Source: Alternaria dauci (Eukaryota; Ascomycota; Dothideomycetes; Pleosporales; Pleosporaceae). Taken from it: a stretch of DNA of 64,000 nt. The notes below the pieces were generated by a model. The model did not search any database, was not told the origin of the DNA, and saw only the letters and a list, made by a program, of their open reading frames with translations. A program made the position numbers and the translations under genes. Positions 1 to 9,273 of this stretch are shown in pieces (the first letter of the stretch is position 1; the number at the start of each line of letters is the position of its first letter). The stretch spans positions 62,001 to 126,000 of the forward strand of contig NC_091275.1 of assembly GCF_042100115.1 (NCBI RefSeq), read 5' to 3'.

Positions 1-82
1 CGACGCTCGCCGCAACACCACCCACCCACCACGTACCGCAGCATCGTCAACCTGCATACACCTTCTACCACGGGTGACTAGG

Positions 83-3000
83 ATGGACGATAACACGCAG
101 TCACCCGCCCATCCACCGGCAGGCGACCCCAGCTCCCTTAGCTACTCGGGGAACCAAACAGAGATCTTCCGCGGCTTCGGCATCGACGACGCCACCAGAC
201 AAAAGGAGATAGCCAGGACGATTGACAAGATTCTTGTGGACAACTACCCCGATGCACGCAATCGAGGTGCAGCAAAGCTCAGCGACACTGCCAATGAAGA
301 CCTGAACAAGAACCTACACGCCCTGGTCTGGAAGTCCGTACCCGACTTCCGCAACGAACCCAAGGCGTGGAGGACAATGGCGATTAGCAAGTTGATCACA
401 CATTCTCTCAATCGCCTGAGGAAGCGTAAAGCGGAAGGCGACCATGCTAAAGCCCCAACCCCCAACCCCTTGACGGCAACCTCTACACTCCAAAAGCGCG
501 AGTTATCGCCAGAATCAACGCACAACTCCAAAGACCACCCACCTAAGCGCTCTCGATCCAGAACCGTTCCTACAGGATTCACGCCTACTCCGAACAACGA
601 CAAGCCTGCTAATCCTCCCATGCCAACCGCTTCAAATCTCGACACACAGGTACATATATGCGCCGTAAAGGATGGAGAGATCAGCGAAGTAGTCAGCATG
701 GTCGAATTCAGTGACATATGTTGGGAGGGCATCCCCAACTGGGAAAAACTACGCGACGAAGCTGAGCAATGCTACGAAACTGCGCAAGGCCTAGGACTCG
801 ATGGATTCGACTTCAAGGGCCGCTTGTTTATCGCTCCAAGAGCAAATCAGCATATCGGAATTGGAAGCCAAGGTGGATTCAACTTTGCTATGCGAGAAAT
901 CCCAGCTGGCACAGCCGTAGTGTTTGTCACGACGGTTAGATTGAACGTAACCGACACGCAAGTTGCCTCCTCCAAAGTCGTCCCGCCAGCAGAGGTGCAA
1001 GATGGTCAGCAACAAGATGCCACCCACATGCAAGTTGCCTCCTCCGAGCCCGCCCCGCCAGCAGAGGTGCAAGGTGACCAGCAACAAGATGCCACCCACA
1101 TGCAAGTTGCCTCCTCCGAGCCCGCCCCGCCAGCAGAGGTGCAAGATGGTCAGCAACAAGATGCCACCCACATGCAAGTTGCCTCCTCCGAGCCCGCCCC
1201 GCCAGCAGAGGTGCAAGGTGACCAGCAACAAGATGCCACCCACATGCAAGTTGCCTCCTCCGAGCCCGCCCCGCCAGCAGAGGTGCAAGATGGTCAGCAA
1301 CAAGATGCCACCCACATGCAAGTTGCCTCCTCCGAGCCCGCCCCGCCAGCAGAGGTGCAAGGTGACCAGCAACAAGATGCCACCCACATGCAAGTTGCCT
1401 CCTCCGAAGCCGTCCCACCGGAAAGTAAGGAGCTTACACCCAAGACACTCAAGGAGATACTAGATTTGGCGGCCAACATACATCCATTATCCTGGTCGAG
1501 GGAAGAATCCACACCTAGCAACAGCGCACACAAGCAGCATCCTGTAGGTCCGTTCTCGTCATACATGTCCAGGAATAACAGCATCGCCTTCCCCCGCACA
1601 CTTCAACCCTCGTCGTTCACACCCGTGAATCTGCTACCGCTCGCCAGACCTGCCAAACCACCGTCCAGCGCACCTAAGTCCTTTCTCAAGTTTGTCGAGA
1701 CCTTCCCTTCTAATAGCTACCACGGTAGCGGACTAGACGACCCAATACATATCAGCGACGATAGTGGTAGCAGCGATTCTAGTGACAGCGAGTCTAGTAA
1801 CAACATGGACATTCTCGTAGACGATGAAGAGGTGCTAGAAGAATGCATGTTAGACGAAGGCGAACCGGAACAACCCCCATTGAACGAACAAGCTAAGACC
1901 CAGGCAAACGCGCATTTCTCGAGCACTATGAAGGTGAAGATGGATGGTATGTCTGCTTTTGCGCACGCGCAAAAGTCGAACATAGACTTGTGGGACTTAG
2001 CCGCGCAAACCTTCGGCCTTGCGCTCGACGACCTCAAAGGCGACCAGATCAACCTCGGAACTGGGGTCGGCTTAAACCCAGATTTCCACCCGCTACCCCA
2101 TCAGTTGGTCGGCGCCAAGGATGGCTTGGATGTCCTCGCCGGCGACCGAGGAGCACTTGTCATCGCCGACGACATGGGCATGGGCAAGACGATCACCGAT
2201 GTCCTCATATGGTATCTCAATTTTGCTAGATCGTACCAGCGCCTCGGCATCAGCGCGACGCCAGACTTCCCCTACACTGCTCTCAAATCGAACGGAGACG
2301 AGATAGAGACGCCGAATCTGTTTGGATGCACCTACTTTGTTGCGAGTGCAGCAGGCCTTGAAACATTGGTACAAGCATGGCGTATGATCATGGGTGGCAG
2401 CGCCCACTTGGCTCAAGGATCAGAGTACAAGCCACCGAAGCTGATAGTCTTGCACGGTACGGGCGAAGAGATTGTACAGCGTTATGGCGGTGCGAAGAAC
2501 AGCATCTACTCTAGCATGACACCAAAAGAGTGGGATGAAGTCAACCGTCGCCCTAACTGGTTGAAATCACGATTGGCCTATGGGGAGTACAACAAGGTGT
2601 GGAAGTTGAACAACCCGACTAAGGAATGGGCAAACAGCGTCCCTGAGACATCGGACTTCAGACCTCAAAAGACGAGCGTTAGGTTCTTGATAGTCTCAAC
2701 TCGCGAGTCTTGGAAGACGAAGATCTTTGGCACGCTTGTCGATACCTCTGCGCCCCCTCAGTACAAGAGGCTAAAACAACAGTTAGAAAAGACCGACAAG
2801 AGGCATACTAAGAAGAGGGCGGCGTTGAGAGCACAGCTGAGCCTGTGCGCCAAGACGCATATGGACACTTCACGATTGCCTGCGCTTGATGGTCTCGGCC
2901 CTTGGCAGGCTCGTCGCATGCAAATATGGACAGACGACAAAGGTGTGAGGGTCGAGGTGTGGTTGGTCACATTCGTTGGTTGCGCTGCAATAATCATGGT

Positions 3001-4444
3001 CGACGAGCTGCATACCGCCCCGGGTACAAAAACTCAAACCTACACCCACATCATCGACCCCATTTTGGACTACAGGCCCAATGATCATCGTACTGGTATA
3101 GTAGGTCAGACGGGCACAGCTCTCACGAACGGGGTCGACCTGGTGTTAGGATTCGCCGACCACGTGATCCAGCGGTTAGTACAAAAGCAGTCCACCGATC
3201 CAGGCGCCAAAGCTTTAGCCAATTTGAAAGGGGTAGATTGTACTGCAGTGTGGAGAAAGCTCCTCAATAGCTACAAGAAGTATCACGACGGGATGCAGCG
3301 TTGTAAAACCGAGAAGGAAAAGAACAAAGTACAGTCCGCGCTCGACAAGCAACTCCAGTCCGGCGAGATCAAGGACATGCTGAACAATTTTCGGGACATG
3401 GTTCGGTGGTGTTTCATAATGCGCGACACCGACAGTCTGGATCCCTGGCGCAAACCCCTCAACGTTGTCACAGCAAAGCTTACTGTCAACTTCACGTATC
3501 TGCAGCACGATGCGTGTTACTTCGCTAACGTGGAACAAGAAGAGTCTCGCGTGCTAGCCGCGGTCAAACAGCATTACGAGAAGGAAGTGGAGGCCTGGGA
3601 AGACCAAGGGGGAGAGAGCAGCAAGAAGTCCAAGCCCACCATGCCCCCAGGCGCAGTCGCAGACTCCGAGGCCTACCGCATTGCGCGACATGTCAGCATC
3701 TTTCCTAACCTTATGGCCGCAATCAACAATTGGGATGCCGACCAGCTTATCGGAGATCGGATCCTCGACCCTCACCGCAGTCTCAGTAATAACAACGAAA
3801 ACCTCCGCACAGCTCTTGTGAACAGCGACACAATTCGACACTCATTCATCTGGGACATTGCATTGGAGGCTTGCAAGGGCTCAGCCAAGGTCGCATACAT
3901 TCACAAGACGTTGGAAGAGCTACGCAACAAGAAGACGACCATTCCCCATCCCCGTCCTCGCGCACACCAAGGAGAAACCCTAGAGTACAGAGCCAAGTAC
4001 GTCGTACTCGCGAGCTCGACATTGTCACGTGCTCTGATCTACGCTTACATCTGCCAAACGTTTGGAGAGAAACACGTTGTTCATGCCTACAACGCCGTGA
4101 CACGGGACAAGGAAGTACCCAAGTGGAAGAAGGTCTGGGATGAGGGGGGCGGCAAGGTCGACGATGGCGTCTATATTCTCGTGGGTGCAACGGGCGCGAT
4201 GTGTCAGTCAATATCGCTTACAGAGGGCAACATCTTGCATGGTCTTGAGCCTCAGAGTAACGCGCATATTGCTGAACAGGCTGCGAAACGCCAACATCGC
4301 ATTAATACGAGGTTCGCCGAAGTCTTCGTTGAATGGCTGACAACTACTGCCCCTCAAGGATGCCGAGACACCATTGACATGAGGATAGTCAAGAACCTCC
4401 AAGCTAAAGGCTATTTTCAGAGCACGATAAAGGCGCAAGACTGA
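83..4444 (+). CDS. Gene A copy 1: SNF2-type helicase/ATPase, 1453 aa
   Basis: Superfamily 2 helicase of SNF2 type, presumably nuclear and acting on chromatin or DNA. Visible motifs: motif I DDMGMGKT (T703), DELH as motif II at 974-977, TGTALTN as motif III at 1010-1016, GATGAMCQS as a motif V-like block, and EQAAKRQHRIN as motif VI from 1398 with R1403 and R1406. The N-terminal 290 residues are unrecognised; then come six 24-residue repeats (294-437), then a Ser/Asp-rich stretch PIHISDDSGSSDSS (from 554) resembling a SUMO-interacting motif. No intron is needed. The ATG at 83 is chosen for its A at -3 and G at +4; the frame is open further upstream in copies 2 and 3, but that stretch looks like promoter. 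The SNF2 assignment is from motifs; subfamily and substrate are unknown. Confidence 0.85.
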   Translation: MDDNTQSPAHPPAGDPSSLSYSGNQTEIFRGFGIDDATRQKEIARTIDKILVDNYPDARNRGAAKLSDTANEDLNKNLHALVWKSVPDFRNEPKAWRTMAISKLITHSLNRLRKRKAEGDHAKAPTPNPLTATSTLQKRELSPESTHNSKDHPPKRSRSRTVPTGFTPTPNNDKPANPPMPTASNLDTQVHICAVKDGEISEVVSMVEFSDICWEGIPNWEKLRDEAEQCYETAQGLGLDGFDFKGRLFIAPRANQHIGIGSQGGFNFAMREIPAGTAVVFVTTVRLNVTDTQVASSKVVPPAEVQDGQQQDATHMQVASSEPAPPAEVQGDQQQDATHMQVASSEPAPPAEVQDGQQQDATHMQVASSEPAPPAEVQGDQQQDATHMQVASSEPAPPAEVQDGQQQDATHMQVASSEPAPPAEVQGDQQQDATHMQVASSEAVPPESKELTPKTLKEILDLAANIHPLSWSREESTPSNSAHKQHPVGPFSSYMSRNNSIAFPRTLQPSSFTPVNLLPLARPAKPPSSAPKSFLKFVETFPSNSYHGSGLDDPIHISDDSGSSDSSDSESSNNMDILVDDEEVLEECMLDEGEPEQPPLNEQAKTQANAHFSSTMKVKMDGMSAFAHAQKSNIDLWDLAAQTFGLALDDLKGDQINLGTGVGLNPDFHPLPHQLVGAKDGLDVLAGDRGALVIADDMGMGKTITDVLIWYLNFARSYQRLGISATPDFPYTALKSNGDEIETPNLFGCTYFVASAAGLETLVQAWRMIMGGSAHLAQGSEYKPPKLIVLHGTGEEIVQRYGGAKNSIYSSMTPKEWDEVNRRPNWLKSRLAYGEYNKVWKLNNPTKEWANSVPETSDFRPQKTSVRFLIVSTRESWKTKIFGTLVDTSAPPQYKRLKQQLEKTDKRHTKKRAALRAQLSLCAKTHMDTSRLPALDGLGPWQARRMQIWTDDKGVRVEVWLVTFVGCAAIIMVDELHTAPGTKTQTYTHIIDPILDYRPNDHRTGIVGQTGTALTNGVDLVLGFADHVIQRLVQKQSTDPGAKALANLKGVDCTAVWRKLLNSYKKYHDGMQRCKTEKEKNKVQSALDKQLQSGEIKDMLNNFRDMVRWCFIMRDTDSLDPWRKPLNVVTAKLTVNFTYLQHDACYFANVEQEESRVLAAVKQHYEKEVEAWEDQGGESSKKSKPTMPPGAVADSEAYRIARHVSIFPNLMAAINNWDADQLIGDRILDPHRSLSNNNENLRTALVNSDTIRHSFIWDIALEACKGSAKVAYIHKTLEELRNKKTTIPHPRPRAHQGETLEYRAKYVVLASSTLSRALIYAYICQTFGEKHVVHAYNAVTRDKEVPKWKKVWDEGGGKVDDGVYILVGATGAMCQSISLTEGNILHGLEPQSNAHIAEQAAKRQHRINTRFAEVFVEWLTTTAPQGCRDTIDMRIVKNLQAKGYFQSTIKAQD
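962..1393 (+). repeat. 72-bp coding repeats in gene A, six units
   Basis: Six 24-residue units inside gene A, each VASSEPAPPAEVQ followed by DG or GD and then QQQDATHMQ. The DG and GD versions alternate strictly, so the true repeating block is 144 bp. Copy 3 has exactly one more 144-bp block. All reading frames across the array are open, which produces spurious antisense ORFs. Confidence 0.95.
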
Positions 4445-4756
4445 GATACTTTGAAGGAATGACTGCCCGGAAATCGCGGAGACATACTGTAACTTTCTCA
4501 AGTAGTCTGTAGTACAAAATCGATCCCATGACTCAATACCGATATAGGCGCACCAGACTAACATAGAGTAACGCTGTACGTATTGCCTACTGCTGCCACT
4601 GTAGGAAGCCTAGAAAGTTGCCTCTGTTAGCAATAGCAAGTTACTGCTGTACCTAGGTAACGTTGTGAGTGGAAGCGCTGCTGTCAGCCTGACTTGCGGG
4701 CGCGTGGTCTTCCGAGTCAGGCCGAATGCAACCTACCACACTAAATACTACTCCAT
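4445..4756. other. 3' flank of gene A
   Basis: About 310 bases between the gene A stop and the 68-bp array. I see no open frame of note and no RNA gene; it probably holds the gene A 3' untranslated region. Confidence 0.5.
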
Positions 4757-5170
4757 GCTTCGCAACCGCTTCGCAATGTGCCCTCGCTAGCAACCAACCG
4801 TTGCGGCAACTTGCGTCCCAAGCCATATCGCAACCGCTTCGCAACGTGCCCTCGCTAGCAACCAACCGTTGCGGCAACTTGCGTCCCAAGCCATATCGCA
4901 ACCGCTTCGCAACGTGCCCTCGCTAGCAACCAACCGTTGCGGCAACTTGCGTCCCAAGCCATATCGCAACCGCTTCGCAACGTGCCCTCGCTAGCAACCA
5001 ACCGTTGCGGCAACTTGCGTCCCAAGCCATATCGCAACCGCTTCGCAACGTGCCCTCGCTAGCAACCAACCGTTGCGGCAACTTGCGTCCCAAGCCATAT
5101 CGCAACCGCTTCGCAACGTGCCCTCGCTAGCAACCAACCGTTGCGGCAACTTGCTTCCCAAGCCATATCG
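4757..5170. repeat. 68-bp minisatellite, six units
   Basis: Six tandem 68-bp units, each containing CCCTCGCTAGCAACCAACCG, then TTGCGGCAACTTGCG and CCCAAGCCATATCG. The first unit has an AATGTG variant and the last has CTTGCTTCCC. The core GCAACTTGC is palindromic except for its centre base. A seventh, isolated and diverged unit lies at 6136-6197 beyond the inserted element. Sixty-eight is not a multiple of three and nothing suggests coding. Confidence 0.95.
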
Positions 5171-5219
5171 TGATCTAATGACATAGTTTTGTACGACGGC
5201 TTACGCCGAAAAGTCAGAC

Positions 5220-5640
5220 ATGGATGCGATACAGGCTCTAGCTGCAGCCTATAGGGTATATAAGCTCTCGGCGGTACAGCCACCTACTGCACTGAAATAC
5301 GAGCTAGACCAGGGACAGGACTTCAACAAGAATGCGATTCGGAACACGGTGCTGTGCAACACCAAGGCGTTTGCAGATTCCAATGAAGCGAATCTACCAA
5401 AGCGAGAATCGGAGACTGAACAGCAGCATCACGACAGGATTGCACGCCGCATTTCAGGAGAATCAAACTAGGGCGATCGACTCGTTCGTGGAAGATCTGA
5501 GGAACCAGTGGCCAAGGCAGAGTCCCAGCGTGCCGTCCAGGACTGAGTATACTGCCTACCTCGACGTTTTCTCTACAGCGACAACCATTAGGAATCAGTT
5601 TGTTCATTGGTTCAACAACCGTCTGTTCATGCAGCAGACT
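5220..5640 (+). pseudogene. Gene B copy 1: broken gene interrupted by an inverted-repeat element
   Basis: Two overlapping frames look like one protein split by a frameshift. The first begins MDAIQALAAAYRVYKLS at 5220 and stops at 5471. The second becomes protein-like from about 5450 (AAFQENQTRAIDSFVEDL, then RNQWPRQSPSVP and HWFNNRLFMQQ) and runs into the inserted element at 5641. There is no GT donor at the switch, so a frameshift is more likely than an intron. The QWP...P...Y plus WFNNR pattern reminds me of fungal proteins linked to RecQ-like helicases, from memory only. The identical lesion in all three units shows it predates amplification. Confidence 0.5.
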
Positions 5641-6051
5641 TGTCAACAATCAAGCCAGCTTGATCGCTATCAAGCTGGGGCATCAAGCTGGCGTATCAAT
5701 CAAGCTAAGCTAGAGTAGAGGTATAAATCAATTAAGCCAAGCTACTATAAGCTAGCTTGATTGTTTGGCTTGATTGGCTTGATAGAATTAATACTCTATA
5801 AAGAAGGTTAAAGTAAGTAAGTAAGGTCACGTGGTGATAAGATCACGTGGTGATAAGATTATATAAGGATACCCCTACACTATCCCCTTTTAAGCTTCTT
5901 GAAAGGGGGATTAATTTTGTTAAGCTAATCAAGCTAAACAAGCCAAGCTTATTAATTTTAACCATCAAGCCAATCAAGCTAAGCTGAGGTAGAGGTACCC
6001 ACTAATCAAGCTAAGCTGGGGCACCCAGCTTGATTGGCTTGATTGTTGACA
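5641..6051. mobile_element. MITE-like element, 411 bp, 16-bp terminal inverted repeats
   Basis: The left end TGTCAACAATCAAGCC is matched in reverse complement by the right end GGCTTGATTGTTGACA. Both sides are flanked by ACT (5638-5640 and 6052-6054), a likely 3-bp target duplication. Inside are many CAAGCTAAGCT/TTGATTGGCTTGAT subterminal repeats and two copies of TCACGTGGTGATAAGA. There is no coding capacity, so it is a non-autonomous DNA transposon. A 3-bp duplication fits PIF/Harbinger- or CACTA-like families, but the ends do not identify one. Confidence 0.75.
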
Positions 6052-6054
6052 ACT

Positions 6055-6642
6055 CTGTCATGCAGTACCTTGGACAGTCCAGAGAGTTGCCCAAAAGGTG
6101 TTAGTAGGTGTATGAAGCCATACCGTGGTCTCTGCGTAACTTGCCCTCGCTGGCAACCAACCGTTGCGGCAACTTGCGTCCCAAGCCATATCGCAACCTT
6201 GCAGCTGGAACATTCGGACGCTTTAACTACCTTAGGGCTGGCGCTCCAACCTTCTTCACGCTGCACCTCTAAAGGCAAATACTAGTGTTATATTATTTGG
6301 AACTGCGCTCTTAGATGTACGAGGCAGAGCGACCCTCCCTATCTAGGACTACCTCTTTGAGATCTTTCGTGTCTTCAACAACTAAACTTTAGTATTCAAT
6401 ATTATATAAGAATAGCACTCTAAAAAGAGAAATAACATGTATTCTACACTCAAGGACGCGACCTCTTCTGGGATTAGGGACCGTACTCTACCTTGTTAGT
6501 CGGTGCGACTATATGCCGCACCTTGCCGGCACGCCCTGGCCCCCTGCTTTCCATGCCACGTCTTCTTTTCTCTGCTGTTATTCTTACTACTTTTCTACCC
6601 ACACACTAATCGCTGGCTTAGAGCGTCAGCCTTGGTTCTAAA
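6055..6642. promoter_or_regulatory. Interval with isolated 68-bp unit and upstream region of gene C
   Basis: Holds one diverged 68-bp unit at 6136-6197, an AT-rich patch near 6365-6440, and a pyrimidine-rich tract at about 6555-6600 just upstream of the gene C start. The CT-rich stretch is typical of fungal promoters. No TATA box is clear. Confidence 0.45.
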
Positions 6643-8633
6643 ATGGATCAGTTACAGCTCGATAGTGACCATTGTCAGGATAAACACAGCGGAAGAGGCT
6701 TTCCTGCACAGTGGGACGCTACAGTCGCTAACAACTTAGCATACAGCCCACCTAACCCGTCCTACAGCAGATTTCTTGCGCGTCGTCTCGCAGAACCATG
6801 CCGTGTACCAGGCGATGTACGATACGCGGGATGGATCGTTCCAGAAGTAGGCGACGACGAAGCGTGCAAGCCGGTTTTCATAGCCCACTCGACACTAGAT
6901 GCGATATGGCTGCTGAAAGAGACGCTGGGTGCCAGCACACTTGACGCAGAAAATTGGGGGCGTCTCACAAGCGCTGCTATGGACTTTGCTAGTAGTAAGT
7001 CTCTAGAGCCTAGAAACTTAACTACAGCGCGGCTAATGACGCCAACGGAAGGCATCGCGGAGGACCGCATGGCTATAGACTCAGACAAGGACGATAGCAT
7101 ACCGCCATCAGCACAGAGGGCTACAGGCGACCTTGTGCCGTACCGTAAACGTCCAGCCTCCTCATCGCCTATTCGCAGCGAGATCCGTGCCAACAGCTTA
7201 AACCGCCTAGCAATACAGGAGGACAGCGCGGACGAATCGACGGCTAGGGCTAGCGAAGTCAACACTATGACAGTACACGCTGGCAAAGACACAGCTAGAG
7301 CGGAGGGGGGACACGAGCGCGGAACAAGCGACGAGGACAGCGAAAACCAGAGTGCGACGACGCCTCTATCCGTAAAGAGGTCCGCAACAGTTACAAACAA
7401 GAATCGTCTTGCAGAGCTACGGCGTACAAGAAAGCTAGAAAGATCGCGTGTAATAAAGCTCGAGGCGATAGGCTTAAAGGAACCGCCTGAGAAGATGCCT
7501 GCGCAGGAACGTATGGCGTACGGCAGCATTGCGCCAGACGATGAGCCGACGATCTCTTGGATCTTCAAGCAAAAAGTCGCGGAAGATGCTGATTTCTATA
7601 CAGCCTCGCCAACACCCTACTATACTGCCTGCAGCATGCTAGCAAAAGCGCGTGCTTTTGGAAATGCAACCTCGCAGTACAGCGCTGCGCAGTTCCTGCA
7701 TAATTGGCGGAAACAGGGCACGCCGTTCTTGGTAAAACCAGTAGATCGTTATGTTCTTACCCAGACGCAAATGTCGCAGTCAGTGGATAGTAGCGCAACA
7801 CTTCATACTGATGCCGACAATGCATTCTGCTTTGCCTGGGACATGTGCACACGGTACGAGACGATGCTTGCAGCTGTAAACATTGGCACTCGCTGGGCTT
7901 TCGCTTTGCTAGGGAAGGCGTACGCTCGCAAGGTCGACGAAATCCAGGTCGCTGATCGTCTAGCCAGTAACGACAGAACTCGCAACAGGTACGGGAAGGG
8001 CCAGGCACGAACAGAGGCTATCACATATTTGGTCCATCTGGTTTGCCAATCACCATCTAAATCTGACCACGCAGCCTTTCGTTACCGCCTAAAGCGAGCG
8101 ACACGATGGTTCGACATAGTTCAAGCTCTAGGCTGGGGATCGCTGCTGCTCATACCCCACGAAGAGGTCTCAAACCATTGGCTCGAGCGTGTGCTGCGGA
8201 AGAACCAGCGCGATGTTTTTCTTGAGCTAGTGAAGCGCGAACGGCCGGAAATTTGCACGGCAAGCAGGGCCCTCGAAGCCTGGCTAGGGCCGGATGGAAT
8301 TACTGGTGCGCCGATTGCTGGAAAGGAGAGGCTTAGCATTGAAGCGAATGCGCTAGCTACGGCGGTGGGGTTAACAGAGATTCCAGACAGCGAAGCCGAA
8401 GATGACACTGATTCTGACGCATCGGAAAGTATCCCGGCATCGCCGGCGCCATTGCGACAGATGTCGGTACTTGAATTATTCTGTCCTGTAAGCCCTATAG
8501 GTTGAACAATAAACCGGGTTACCTGACGACCCTGAACTATGCGCTGCGGAAAAAGAGTGATGGGCTCGAAGAGCACAATGCTGAGCTTCTAGCGACACTC
8601 TACGGAAGTAGTGAGGTAGACGAGAGTTGCTAG
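6643..8633 (+). CDS. Gene C copy 1: unknown protein, about 640 aa, probable two exons
   Basis: I do not recognise the family. The main frame runs 6643-8507. The N-terminal ~115 residues look folded (RYAGWIVPEVGDDEACKPVF). A low-complexity acidic/Ser-rich linker follows (~130-250), then a basic stretch RLAELRRTRKLERSRVIKLE and a Trp/Tyr-rich helical C-terminal part. The main frame stops soon after a good GTAAGC donor at 8488. Removing 8488-8555 (68 nt, CTGAC/CTGAAC branch candidates, AAAAAG acceptor) joins in phase to SDGLEEHNAELLATLYG and a stop at 8631-8633. The sequence before that acceptor also reads protein-like in the same frame, so the boundary is uncertain. The ATG at 6643 has A at -3 and G at +4. 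Nuclear location is a guess from basic clusters. Confidence 0.7.
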
Positions 8634-9273
8634 TCATAGCGGTGCTTATTAGCAGGTGGGGTGTATGCGTCCGTGTTGCGGAAGCTTGCCAATTTAGTGT
8701 TAGGCTAGGTCTGTCGTCTAAGTCACCGGCTGTACCGTGGCTCTCGACGATTACAGCCTGCTAGGAAGCTGCTGTCGTATTGCGATACAGATAAGTCAAC
8801 AACACCGCAGGCTACAAATCTACAAATAACTACAAAGAAGAGCGAAACACATAGCGGCTTCCTCTCTTTTCCTTAAAGGTTGCCGCGCAAGGTGCTATTA
8901 CCTTTGCCTGCGGAGAATAGTAACAGGATGCCTCTACACTGTGCTACTTCAGCCACTAATGCAATGTAGACTTCGCAGGCTCTATTCTCTAGTGCCTGCG
9001 TCTTTTTACTATTACGTTAATTATGTAAATAGTAGAGAAGAGACACAGTTAAGATTAAGAAACGGATTACATGCGACAACGATAGTACGGTTAATATTGG
9101 GGTTGGTGTTTTTCTGAATTTACAGTTAATACGAAATATTTTAAAAAATCATAACACTACGTAACGTGTATTAATCTCTTCAAAAGCTGTATAGGATAGA
9201 AGATGTATATAGTATATACGTGTTTTATAGGAGAGAAGATGTAAAATTATAGTGGAAGCTATAATAGCTTACT
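8634..9273. other. Convergent 3' interval between genes C and E
   Basis: About 640 bases between the ends of two convergent genes. It is moderately AT-rich around 9000-9250 but, unlike the spacer at 17.5-19.6 kb, keeps CA and TG dinucleotides. A loose inverted pair TACTATTAC/GTAAATAGTA lies near 9007-9034. No gene or RNA is seen. Confidence 0.5.

Noticed and set aside
791..1463. Long antisense and alternate-frame ORFs over the gene A repeats
   Set aside because: The 72-bp unit is a multiple of three and open in several frames, so these ORFs are by-products of the repeat; only the gene A frame continues into helicase motifs.
4757..5170. Possible CRISPR array in the 68-bp or 34-bp repeats
   Set aside because: The units are contiguous without unique spacers, and the host is a eukaryote with introns and RIP.
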